Positions 30,701 to 40,294 of a DNA stretch of 64,000 nucleotides are shown here, in pieces. The stretch is from contig BGKB01000046.1 in assembly GCA_003116975.1 (NCBI GenBank), forward strand, positions 248,001 to 312,000, written 5' to 3'. The DNA is from Aurantiochytrium sp. KH105. Taxonomy: Eukaryota > Sar > Bigyra > Thraustochytrida > Thraustochytriidae. Made by a program: the position numbers and the translations under genes. Below the pieces are notes generated by a model. It was not told the DNA's origin, did not search any database, and saw nothing but the letters and a program-made list of their open reading frames with translations. How positions within the stretch are numbered: position 1 is the first letter of the stretch; each line of letters opens with the position of its first letter.

Positions 30701-31083
30701 ATCGTGCGTGGTCTTTTCCGCTTTGCTTGACCCCCCCCCCCCCCCGCCAGCCAGCAGCAGCCAGATTCATGCTCGCATCGCCCGGTTCGTTCCCCGTGGT
30801 CCCCGCTGCCCCTGCGGATGACGCTCTCCACCACAGCGTTCTCTCAGTAAAGCCGCATTTTGTGTACTCTCCACCATCCACCGTGGCCAGGGCGCTCTCG
30901 GGGCCATCCAATCCCTTGTTGCCGCAGATCTCGGAACCACGCGGACGGCTCCGCCGGGCTCAGCCTCGACCGACCGGCCGACCAAACGGCCGCGCGTCCG
31001 CCTGCCTGCGCGCTGGCGGGCAACAACGCCGTGCAAGCCACTTCATCAGTCAGCGGGCTTGGCAAAGGCGCCAGGCATTCGCC

Positions 31084-31554
31084 ATGGTCGATGGTCGAGA
31101 AAAAGTGAGAGTGGAAATCCGTACGCGTAGTATTTATTTGTCTTGATCAAGTCCAAGTTACTTCGTCGTCACAGGAGCTGGACTGGTTCTGGCTTGCAGT
31201 GTGGCCGAGGCGAATACGAATTCGAAGGCAAATGCGAATGCGAATGCGAAGCGAATGCAAGCAACTCGAGCTCTTCCACCGACGCCGAGAAGTTTCGAAG
31301 AAGCCCGAAAGGTCGTCAACCTCGCCGTTGCGGCGGCGTTCTCTGCTCACGAAAACACACTTGAGATTTTCCGTCATGCTTTTCAAGGCAGACGGCCACT
31401 GAAGCCGGGATCGCCGCGTTGCTCCACGCACGCCGTCGCCGCTGCCACTGCTACTGCCGCTGCCACTGCTATTGCCGCTGCCACGCACGGTAGCGGCAGC
31501 GGCAGCGGCTGGCAAGGCGTGTGCTGTGCGAGGCAGGAGCACGTATGTGCATGA
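31084..31554 (+). CDS. Possible two-exon gene, 138 aa, unknown
   Basis: The well-supported part is 31175-31554: AGLVLACSVAEANTNSKA, then RSFEEARKVVNLAVAAAF and HENTLEIFRHAFQGRRPL, which reads like real protein with good third-position GC. It lacks its own ATG before residue ~35. A plausible first exon is 31084-31120 (MVDGREKVRVEI), joined across a short 54-bp intron with GTACGC and a TCACAG acceptor, in phase. The C-terminal third is an Ala-Thr run and Gly-Ser run encoded by GCCACTGCT-type repeats. The intron is near the lower size limit, so another first exon is possible. Family not recognised. Confidence 0.33.
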
Positions 31555-33697
31555 GAAGAGCGACTTTGGCATGGTTGGGTGGCGATGGCTTGCCGCGTCG
31601 GATGATAACGGAGGCCAACAGGATGTTGATGATGTTGATCTTGAGAAGGGCAAGAATTGAGACGAGGATGGTGATGACGCAACGAGGCTGACGCTGTGGC
31701 CCACGTTCTACCGCAACGGGGCTGGGCAGGGCAGGACAGGGCAGGGCAACCCGGACGCGATGCGAGGAAGCCGCCGAGGAAGCTTCCGAAACTTCCTTGT
31801 CCGCGCAGTGCTTTGCCCTACTTGATGCGCAACGGGACACTGGCAGGAAATGCTCGGGCTCGACTATGAGGTCAAAACTTTGGACTGCGGCGTAAAGTTT
31901 GGCTGAAAAGAGTGCAGTAGAAGAGTCAATTCTAGCCGAACCGTGAGGCCTTGCCTGCGGTGTACCCAAGGAGTTGAACGGCATTGTACATAGCTGCATG
32001 ACATGATCGAACGAAATTGAATGGAATTGCGCGTAACCCTTTGTGGAAAGCGGCGTCTTCGACCACGTGCTCGAGCTTGAGAATACAGGCGATGAATGAC
32101 ACCAATAAGGGTGCAAAGTATGATGAGAAAACGCAGATTTTGACCTCTCTCGTTGCGATTCACAGCCCAGATCAGCCAAGCGAAAGAGAATTCGTGCAGC
32201 TGACCATGCGCTTGCTACGATAGAGCTGTCACCAATGACGTCTTTGTAAGGCAAAGCACGCCATTTCGACGAAGAGTGAGAATGCTTTCCAATTGCCGAA
32301 GTCACAATGTGGGATTCTGGCTCAAACAAAGTACATGGACCTGCACGTACTTGCCACGATGGCAGTAGTTCGGGCGCCTTTGACAACGTGCTTGAGATTG
32401 AGATGACGCATTTTCTTGGGTGCTCTTGGCCCCGTGCTCGAGCTTGAGATTGCAGGCCATGAATGACCTCGATGCGAATGCGGAGTGTAAAGAGTAAATG
32501 CAGGGTTCGATCTCTCTCATAACGATTCACAGACGAATTGAGTCAAGCAAAAGAGCATTCGTTGAGCTTATCATGTGACAGGTAAGAGAGGAGATCGGTC
32601 ATCGTCTCTGAAAGACGAGCTACGCACTCATGACGAAAAGTGAGTGCTCTTTCCAATTCCCGAGAAGACGATATCTCAGGCCTAGGGCACATGTAGAAAA
32701 GTAGCACAGTCATAGCGATGTGGACACTGCAATCGTGTCGAGCCAAGTTTATCATGTGGAGAGAAGGGCTAGGCTACCTCATGTAAAGCGTTGGCTCGCT
32801 CCTAGCCGGTTGAAAGCAACGCACTTCGTAGATGGGGGCCAATTGTCATGAAAGATGGCCGCAACGTAAATCATGCTTTTCGTCTTCAATACCAAAAAAG
32901 CGTGTGCGAAAGGGCTGGCGTGCACACGGTTTGGGAGAAACTCCCCTTTCATTTCTGTAGCTTTCAACAAGGGATCTTATCCTTAAACATATCCAAGAGC
33001 ACTTTTTGCCTCAGCATCCAACTCTGCGGTATACACCACCCCCCCCCCCCCCTTCCTTCCTTATCGACAGCCACGTATACTCCCACCCTGAAACCAAAAA
33101 TGGAGTGACCGATAACGTCCTCTTTACCCCCTGTTTCGGCCCCACCTTCGCCCTCTTTCTCGTGAAGCCGACCGCCAAGGAGGGGCAGCGTGGATGTTAT
33201 TATTGCAGTCCAGGGGTCCGCACGTGCACGCTCAGAGCCCGTGCCACCCAAATCAACTTCGAACCGCGGCCCTATCGCGGCGGCCGGCAGCGGTGACCGC
33301 CGTCGCGCCTCTCCTCTTCTCTCCTCTCTTCCGCACGAGCGTCCTTTGCCGGCCGTGCGCACGAGCGAGCGAGCGAGCGAGCGAGCGAGCGAACGCCTCG
33401 CGGGCTAGGGGCCGAGCATTAATCAATTTGTCTCCCGAGTCGCCCATTTCAACCCCGGCTCCCTCTCTCTCGACTTGGCCATACCGCGACCCGCGCTCGG
33501 AGACCGCGCTAGGCGACCGCAATCCGCGATCCGCGAGGCGCGAGGCGCGAGCGGGCGGGCGGGCAGTCGCCCATCGTGTTGTGGCGAGGGAGCGCGGCGA
33601 GCGGCAGCCGCTCTTCTGCGCGCACGCCCCGAAGCAGGAGCTGCTTACTGTTAGGACGGCAGAAAGAAGGACGCAGGCCCGGAAAAGAGCGAGCAGC
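31555..33697. other. Intergenic with diverged duplication and C-tract
   Basis: 2.1 kb upstream of the second PT-stalk gene. The left part carries the 367-bp diverged tandem pair listed separately. A 14-bp C run (33039-33052) followed by (TTCC)n lies near 33050. From about 33190 the DNA becomes GC-rich, with (GAGC)n at about 33362-33392, and serves as promoter/5' UTR of the PT-stalk gene. Confidence 0.5.
32030..32720. repeat. Diverged ~367-bp tandem duplication
   Basis: Two head-to-tail copies can be aligned by eye. The shared landmark GTGCTCGAGCTTGAGA occurs at 32067 and 32434; ATGAATGAC, TCTCTC(G/A)TxxCGATTCACAG and CTTTCCAATT follow in the same order. Identity is moderate, so the duplication is old. 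The minus strand gives matching short frames (MNRNERGQNL / MNRYERDRTL, then QARARG) in both copies. It may be a fossil of a larger repeat family or a duplicated non-coding unit. Confidence 0.7.
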
Positions 33698-34486
33698 ATG
33701 GCGATTTCCCGCGCCGCGACGACGGCGACGCTCGAGGACGCGAGCGAGGGACCCTCGCGCGTGGGCGCGGTCCGCGCGTGGTGGGCGGCGCGGAGTTTCC
33801 GCGGCAAGCTGCTCGTCGCGGGCGGCGGCCTCGTGGCGGTCGTCGTCGTTATCGCGGCAGCGGTCGCAAGCTCTGCGCAAGCCGAGGCGGCCACGGCCAC
33901 GTCGGGCCAGGGGCTCGACGAGGGCTTGTTCGAGATTGGCACCGTCGACGATGAGACGAGCGGGAACAGTGATGATGATGATGATAGTAGCACGACTCTT
34001 GCTGTCGAGTGCGACTTTCCAGGCCCGAGCTGTGAGATTGATAGTGAAAATATCACAGCAGAGGCACTCTTGTGCGCAGAATATTCAGGTTGCGCGTTCG
34101 ATGAGGCACAAGAGACGTGCACGGTCATCGAAGCTTGTACATGTTTAGACACCCCTGAAAGCGAATGCGATTCGCTCGACGGCGACGAGGATAGTTGTGA
34201 TCTGTATGAAGGCTGCGAATACGACACGTTAAACGAGCTGTGTTCTCCGCTAGCGGCCTGTGAGGATGCTCTCACTGAGGCTCCTACGAGCCCCACTTCT
34301 TTGCGGACCTTGGAGCCGACAATGCCAACGATGCGGCCTACGCCATCACCAACCATGGCTCCAACGCCGCCAACAGCCTCACCAACATCCTCGCCAACAA
34401 TGTACCCAACTGCATTTCCGACTAGTTTACCGACTCCGGGGCCTACGCAGACACCAGAGCCCACGCCTACAAGGTGGAGCTACTAG
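33698..34486 (+). CDS. Cys-rich type II membrane protein with short Pro-Thr stalk (paralogue B)
   Basis: 262 residues from ATG 33698 (MAISRAATTATLEDASEG). The frame is open upstream, but that part is Arg/Ser-rich noise. A membrane helix (KLLVAGGGLVAVVVVIAAAVA) follows a ~45-residue cytoplasmic tail. Outside come FEIGTVDDETSG, an acidic DDDDDSS run, and two tandem six-cysteine modules (spacing C-x6-C-x13-C-x5-C-x8-C-x5-C, then C-x7-C-x9-C-x5-C-x8-C-x5-C) with YSGCAFDEAQETC and YEGCEYDTLNELC. The C-terminal ~80 residues are a PT stalk. It shares module order, cysteine spacing and IGTV segment with the longer protein at 24390-25964, from which it lies 7.7 kb away in opposite orientation. A surface protein is inferred; the binding partner is unknown. 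Confidence 0.8.
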   Translation: MAISRAATTATLEDASEGPSRVGAVRAWWAARSFRGKLLVAGGGLVAVVVVIAAAVASSAQAEAATATSGQGLDEGLFEIGTVDDETSGNSDDDDDSSTTLAVECDFPGPSCEIDSENITAEALLCAEYSGCAFDEAQETCTVIEACTCLDTPESECDSLDGDEDSCDLYEGCEYDTLNELCSPLAACEDALTEAPTSPTSLRTLEPTMPTMRPTPSPTMAPTPPTASPTSSPTMYPTAFPTSLPTPGPTQTPEPTPTRWSY

Positions 34487-35680
34487 AATAGAACTCGCCT
34501 GTTCAGACGGTCCTTTGTCCGTCACAGCTACCTTAATTTGATGTACAATCGCTGTGGCACTGCGCCTGGCATTGCGCATCAAATCAGATCAAACAAACTG
34601 AACTATAGATAAAGTACCATCAAATTGCAACTGACTGTGAAGGATTGATACTTCTTTGACAAGGCCATTGATGCTTATTGGCTGAACATATTCTCTTGGC
34701 ATCGCATCCTACACAACTTCGGGAACCACATCCGTTATACGTACACAGTGGTGCACGCATGTGTAGTGCGTTGGATGACTTTTGGGCCGGCAGAAACGTT
34801 TCGACCGGGGCGTATTCCAAGCGTCCGTCCGCATAGCGGCGCTTCACAACAACGCCTCTCGCTCACAGCTCATGCTAGGCGTAATCATAAGCAAAAGTCT
34901 TTGGCCAAACGATCCGTTGACGGAACCTGGGCCGAACCACTACGGAACCTGGTCCCAAGTTCGCCTTTCGTCTCGCTGAATTGACCAACCTCGCCCCTTG
35001 CGGAGCTTCGTTTCCCATCGTTTCACTTGCTTGCGCTGGCCAGTAGCAAAGTAAGGCGATCGCCCTTTGTTTGTGGACAGCGAGGCTCTTTAGGCGTAGA
35101 GTTGCCTGGAGAAACGAAGTGGCAGTGGCTGGCTGGCTAGCGAGTTGTGAAACTTCCACCGGTCATCATCTCTCCTCAGGTGGTAGGCCATTCATACGAG
35201 GGTCTTATTGTGTGTTGCTGCTGGTTAGTAGAACGTGTATTTTCTCTGGCAAGAGCGCAGAGCCTTGAACGACCTTCTCTCCGCCCCAATTCCTCGAAAG
35301 CGGGGAGGAGGACGAGGACGAGGACGAGAACGAGGACGTGGACGAGGACAAGAAGGGAGACGTGCGCCACCACCACCACCACCACCACCACCAATACAAC
35401 AACAACAACAACAATAACAACAACAACAATAATAACAACATCGTTTCGACGACGACGACGACAACGACGACGCTGCCACTATTGCGTGAAGGAGCTTTTT
35501 CTTGTCGCGGCCGAAAATCGGAAGCCTTTGCTCTGTGAAATAGTTGCAACAACGCATTTCAAGCAAGTACCTTGGTCCGTATAAAGAAAGACCTTCGTTT
35601 GGAGACAAAGACCTTGGTCTCCACTTTGTGCGGCGCAAGGTTCTATCTAAGCTTTTCGACCTCTCACGACGCAACGCCTC
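34487..35680. other. Upstream region of the TBC-TLDc gene
   Basis: 1.2 kb without a defensible gene. Its right half holds a block of adjoining trinucleotide repeats (listed separately), which stays open as low-complexity Asp/His/Asn/Thr in one plus frame and might be an upstream exon, though I see no convincing splice into the downstream ATG. Confidence 0.45.
35304..35472. repeat. Serial trinucleotide repeats: GAC/GAG, CAC, AAC, GAC
   Basis: Four different trinucleotide tracts abut one another: (GAGGAC)n, (CAC)8, (AAC)~15 with AAT variants, then (GAC)n. In one plus frame they read as acidic, poly-His, poly-Asn and poly-Thr runs. Confidence 0.9.
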
Positions 35681-38600
35681 ATGGGTCTCTTAGGGACGCT
35701 GGTGGGTGGTACACGCAAGGCTAGCTCAAGTGATGCAGACACGCCCGGTTCGTCTTCAGATTCACCATCACTTACCACTTCCGAGACAACTTCGAGCAAT
35801 AAAACTTCTCGCCCTCGTGTGCTGAGCGCATTTGGAAAGAGAAGTGAGGAAACAAGCCTCTCGGTTGACACAACAGATGCTTCGACAGAAGAGGAATCAA
35901 AAGCTGGCTCGCCGCGCTTTGCACCGCGTCTGCCAACCTTTTTGAAATCAGGACTCCAAGCTGTTGCTGCTGGAATTTCGCAAAAGTCGTCGAGCGGCGC
36001 CAAACGAGATGCTCGCCCACGTGCAGCGACGGCAACGGCGTCAGACCTCGAGTCTTCCTCTTCGAGTCCATTGGCATCGCGGCCAATGTCCGCGAGCGTG
36101 GGCGGGGCCGTATCGAGCGAGCAAGCTCATCTAAAGGCGGTCGAGCCCCTGGCTTCAGGGGCGACGGCCTCTTCCCCATCAACCCCCGGCCGGCTGTTTG
36201 GAGCAGCGGAATTTGAAGGCGATGGAAAGGTTGAAGGCACGGAGGAATCGAACGTCAAGCGTCCTCCAGAACAATTAAAGGGAGATGTATCGCCACAGTC
36301 CGCAAAGGGACGGCACGGAAGCTTCTTCTTCGCCACAGGCGGCAAATGGAGTCCGCCAGCGAGCCCAACTGGGGACCGAAAACGAGGATCGAACTTGGGT
36401 GTTCTTTCGAGTCTTGACCTCGACTTGCATCGCAAGCCACGAAACTCGAGCGGCTTGAAAGAAACTGTGCTGGAGCGCTTTGAGCACGCCGAGGAGCTTC
36501 GCAAGCACCGTAACACCAAGTTGTGGTGCTATTGGGGCATGTCCAAAGAGCACAAGGAGCTCGAGTTCATTCGTAACTGGAAAACTCGGCTCGTCGCGCG
36601 GTCCGGGGCGCTCAAGCAAACATGTCGGCACGGATCGCTCGACAGCGCGGAGCGGCGTAGCACCTGGCTGTCAATGGCAGACGTCAATGTAGTGAGCAAG
36701 ACGTTCAAGAACACGGTCACGACATATGATATCGTCTTCCGCGAAAAGGTTGCCTCTTGCCCAGGATGCAAAGAGCTGCACATGGACCATTTGCACAATT
36801 TCGGGGCTCGATTTCTTCGCAACGGAGGATCGTTGTGGTCCGAAAACCTCTTTGAAAAGCACTTGCTCGCGCCAGAAGGCATCAAGTGCGCCAAGCGACT
36901 AATGCTGGTTCTTCACGCAAAGTGGGCCATTGACTACTGTCCGCAAATTCCAGACATGGTGTGCATCTGCCTCTTGTACCTTACCGAGCAAGAAGCCTTT
37001 GCCGTCATTGACGGCATTCTCGCCCGATCGCGGGCCTCGAAGCGCTGGTCGAGTGACACAGAAGGCGTTTTGGTGATTCCCGTCGGCAAGGCGGATGCCC
37101 TCGTCTTTGTGCGCACTTTTGTCAGTCTGTTCAAGGAGCGACTTCCGGCACTTTACCGGAACCTCCTCGATCTCGGTCGAGACGCAGACGAGTTGGACCA
37201 AGTGGTCCTCAATTGGTTTGAGCGTTTCTTTGTTGGCACGTTTCCCGTGCGGTACGTGGTACGTATCTTTGACTGCTACATGGTGGAAGGGCCCAAGGTA
37301 CTCTACCGTGTTGCCTTAACGCTGCTGAAGAACGCTCGTTCGCAGCTGCTGGTGGAGTGTGCGAAGCGAAAGCGAGGCGAGGTGGCTCTCTCGGAAATCA
37401 TCGAGAGCGTGCTTCGCTCGCTGGGTGTGGCCCCTGACCATCACAATCACCATTCGCGATCCGCGCACACGATCGAAAAGCAAGGATCGCGGTCGCCATC
37501 GTATCGCCTGCTCGACTTTTCTTCGACAACGGAGGGCGGTCCTCTTGCAACAAATTCACGAGGCTCGCGAGCCTCGCGAATGTCGAATCTTTCCAAAGAA
37601 TCCTGGGCACCGCCATCGTCGGAGGCTTCGACATCTTCCCTTGGCAAGCTGCACGATCTCTTTTCGAGTCAGAGCATGGTCGACGCTTTCATTGAGGATG
37701 ATGAAAAGGCTTCAGGCGGTGAAGAGAACGACGACGCTGGCTCGGCGTCGAGCTCGGATTCCTCGTTGGACGGTATTGTCGTCAAGAATGAGGCCGCAAT
37801 TGAGGCCGAAAGCCCCGTGGAAACTGGAAGTGCAAAAAGCACAGAGGATCGTCTTCTCGACGTTGTTCGATCAACGAGCCTCAGTGCACATGTTACGCGG
37901 CAGGATTTCGACGATGATGACGACTTGGACCGCGAGGAAGGCCTTTTGTCGCCGCGGTCTCGCCAATCACCGGGCTCGCCTCGCTCGACGAGCAGCAGAT
38001 TTCTGCGTTCGAGGCCGGGATCCAAAAGCGGGCCACGAGGAATTCTACTTGCAGCACAGTCGGAGCGGTTCAATGACGTCTTCGGCGTTGACGCCGACGG
38101 CGAGGTGCTTGATGACCCGGGATCGCCCATGTCCCCTCGATTTCTAAAGTCTGTGCAGCTAGAACCCATGTCCATGATTGAGGGTGCCTCTACGGCCGAG
38201 TACAACATTGCCGCGAACAATTTGACTTTGCGCGCGCGACGGCACTCTGCTCCACGTGGTGTCATCCCATTTGGGCTCGACGCGCAGGCTCCTCCAGAGA
38301 ATCAAGTGATTGTGGTGGAGAAAAAGTACGGCTCGAAGACATTTTACAGCGAGAGCAGTCTGTACAAGTCGGATTCTGTGGCGGGCGCTGCACTGATGGA
38401 GCGTATGATTGGCGCGGATGTTGCCAACACGCGGCTGCTGCACGCGCCGCAGCAAGACAGCTTCGAATTTAAAGTGTTCCTCTCGGGCTGCTTTTCGTGG
38501 CGGAGCATCAAGCGCAAGTCTCTGGCCAAGTACGACGAGACGAGCCGTCGCGTTGTGCAGGCAGACCCTTTTGCGCGCATTTCGGATCCTGTTCCCACAT

Positions 38601-39820
38601 TGCATTTTCCTCGCCATTTCCTGGATCAGTCGACGATTCTGAAAAGCGTCGACATGGCCACGAGACTGGTGGGTTGGCTTCCGCTCAAGGCGCAGTACAA
38701 ATTTTTCCGCCAAATCAAGCTCTTGTACACGACTGATCGTGATGGGCGCAGCTTGGATGCTTTGTACGAGGCGTGTGGCAAGCATCGCGTGACCTGGACG
38801 ATTCTTTTAATTGAGTGTCTTCCGGAAATGGGCCCCAAGGGCGAACAAGGAAGCGGCCGAGGGCGAAGTACAGTGGTTGGAGCCTTTTCTTCGAAACCGC
38901 TGGCGGTTCCATCGCGTGGGTCGGCACATTTTCACGGTGACGATCATTGCTTTTTGTTCCGCCTGGAGCCGCGTTTCGCAGCAGCGGCCTGGAAGCCTCC
39001 ATCGGCAGCCTTGCCTTCGGCAATGTCGACGACACAGGCCTCAGATTCACGAGCTTATACGACTCGATCACAGCTGCAGGCAACTGCAAGTCGGGAAAAG
39101 TCTTCGAGCTCGCTGCACTCGGCGACGGCATCGGCCTCTGCGCAGGCAACAAGCGCGAGCAAGACGGAGAATTTTGGACGTCGGCTCTTCCGGACGCCGA
39201 GCTTTCGAAGCACGCGCACCATCACCTCCTCGCTCTCAATATCATCCACGCATTCTGCTTCAAGATCTGTGATGGGACCCCCAGGAGGTGCGATTTATGC
39301 AGGACCTGGAACGAGCGAAAGCACTCTTTTGCGGCCCCATGGGCCCGGAAGCGTGTCGTCAACACAGCTCGTAGGGAGTCAACTGAGCGATGGTTCGGAT
39401 CTGGCGTCACCGGGATCTGGATCGGAGGCTCCAACTGCGCGTCAGACCTTTCTTGCAGAGCACTCGGACGAGGTTGTTCATTTGCAGGAATCTGCCGCGC
39501 GTACGCGCTTTGTAACGTGCTCGATACGATCGATCGAGTTTGGTGGCCGTAGCACGGCGTTTGTGTCGAAGCAAGGCAAACGCGTGTCGCGCGAGGAGGT
39601 TCAGGATATGAGTGACGAGCAGTTTTCGGCGCTCGAGTTGAAGAAGGAGTTGGCAGGGCCTGGACTCACGCTGGACCAGCTCTTGGATGAAGCTTCGAGC
39701 AGCTGGTGCTCTGCCTACGAGAATCGCCCGCTGTGCATGTCCACGGACGTTGTCTCGGCGCTTTCGACGGACCTCATACGCAGCTTTCGCATGGGTACCG
39801 TCGAAGTCTTTGGTATTTAG
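35681..39820 (+). CDS. TBC-TLDc domain protein (TBC1D24/Skywalker type)
   Basis: A single 1379-residue frame from ATG 35681. The N-terminal ~270 residues are Ser/Thr-rich and disordered. A TBC (RabGAP-fold) domain occupies about 275-555, with YCPQIPDMVCICLLYLTEQEAF and WFERFFVGTFPVRYVVRIFD, wording close to TBC1D24-type proteins. I do not see the catalytic IxxDxxR and YxQ fingers, as in other TBC domains thought to bind lipid rather than catalyse. A disordered acidic/Ser region follows to about 980. A TLDc domain starts near 985 (FRQIKLLYTTDRDGRSLDALY, then VVGAFSSKPL and HCFLFRLEP). It is interrupted by roughly 180 Ser/Thr-rich residues and completes near the end (FGGRSTAFV ... MGTVEVFGI). 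Roles in vesicle trafficking and oxidative-stress protection are known for this architecture and only inferred here. Confidence 0.88.
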   Translation: MGLLGTLVGGTRKASSSDADTPGSSSDSPSLTTSETTSSNKTSRPRVLSAFGKRSEETSLSVDTTDASTEEESKAGSPRFAPRLPTFLKSGLQAVAAGISQKSSSGAKRDARPRAATATASDLESSSSSPLASRPMSASVGGAVSSEQAHLKAVEPLASGATASSPSTPGRLFGAAEFEGDGKVEGTEESNVKRPPEQLKGDVSPQSAKGRHGSFFFATGGKWSPPASPTGDRKRGSNLGVLSSLDLDLHRKPRNSSGLKETVLERFEHAEELRKHRNTKLWCYWGMSKEHKELEFIRNWKTRLVARSGALKQTCRHGSLDSAERRSTWLSMADVNVVSKTFKNTVTTYDIVFREKVASCPGCKELHMDHLHNFGARFLRNGGSLWSENLFEKHLLAPEGIKCAKRLMLVLHAKWAIDYCPQIPDMVCICLLYLTEQEAFAVIDGILARSRASKRWSSDTEGVLVIPVGKADALVFVRTFVSLFKERLPALYRNLLDLGRDADELDQVVLNWFERFFVGTFPVRYVVRIFDCYMVEGPKVLYRVALTLLKNARSQLLVECAKRKRGEVALSEIIESVLRSLGVAPDHHNHHSRSAHTIEKQGSRSPSYRLLDFSSTTEGGPLATNSRGSRASRMSNLSKESWAPPSSEASTSSLGKLHDLFSSQSMVDAFIEDDEKASGGEENDDAGSASSSDSSLDGIVVKNEAAIEAESPVETGSAKSTEDRLLDVVRSTSLSAHVTRQDFDDDDDLDREEGLLSPRSRQSPGSPRSTSSRFLRSRPGSKSGPRGILLAAQSERFNDVFGVDADGEVLDDPGSPMSPRFLKSVQLEPMSMIEGASTAEYNIAANNLTLRARRHSAPRGVIPFGLDAQAPPENQVIVVEKKYGSKTFYSESSLYKSDSVAGAALMERMIGADVANTRLLHAPQQDSFEFKVFLSGCFSWRSIKRKSLAKYDETSRRVVQADPFARISDPVPTLHFPRHFLDQSTILKSVDMATRLVGWLPLKAQYKFFRQIKLLYTTDRDGRSLDALYEACGKHRVTWTILLIECLPEMGPKGEQGSGRGRSTVVGAFSSKPLAVPSRGSAHFHGDDHCFLFRLEPRFAAAAWKPPSAALPSAMSTTQASDSRAYTTRSQLQATASREKSSSSLHSATASASAQATSASKTENFGRRLFRTPSFRSTRTITSSLSISSTHSASRSVMGPPGGAIYAGPGTSESTLLRPHGPGSVSSTQLVGSQLSDGSDLASPGSGSEAPTARQTFLAEHSDEVVHLQESAARTRFVTCSIRSIEFGGRSTAFVSKQGKRVSREEVQDMSDEQFSALELKKELAGPGLTLDQLLDEASSSWCSAYENRPLCMSTDVVSALSTDLIRSFRMGTVEVFGI

Positions 39821-40220
39821 AATCTACCTTATTATATATACAAGTGTATACACACAAAGGTCATCTTGTTGTTATTCTTTAGAAAAAAGTGATCCTCTTC
39901 CGAAGTAGATACACTGTTCGAGTGAATGAAGAATCAAACACGCGTTGCAGCAAGGAACTTGGCGTTTTGACGTGGAACATGCTTTTGTTTACAGCATATG
40001 GCGGGGATTCGAAATGACGCGAGGAAACAGGAGGGTCACTGCATTGGGAAGGTCCAGCATTAACAGCAACTGGTTAATATGATAGTTTGAAGTTTGAAAG
40101 TTAACCAGCGCTCGTACCAGAAGAACTAGGCTAGCACGGTCAAGAGCTTTGTGATCATCGTCCAGACAGACATGCAAGGTGACGAGAGCATCGCACTTCA
40201 TTAGCAAAACCAATTTGTTT

Positions 40221-40294
40221 TGGTGACCCGAAAGTACCCTAGCGTACATAGTACTTTTGGTGACCCGAAAGTACCCTAGCGCACGTTGTACTTA
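40221..40294. repeat. 37-bp tandem duplication
   Basis: TGGTGACCCGAAAGTACCCT begins at 40221 and again at 40258, and the copies stay alike through AGCG(T/C)AC and GTACTT. It lies 400 bp downstream of the TBC-TLDc gene. Confidence 0.92.

Noticed and set aside
33194-33697. 168-residue upstream extension of PT-stalk paralogue B
   Set aside because: Arg/Ser/Ala-rich and driven by (GAGC)n repeats; starting at 33698 gives the same tail-helix layout as paralogue A.
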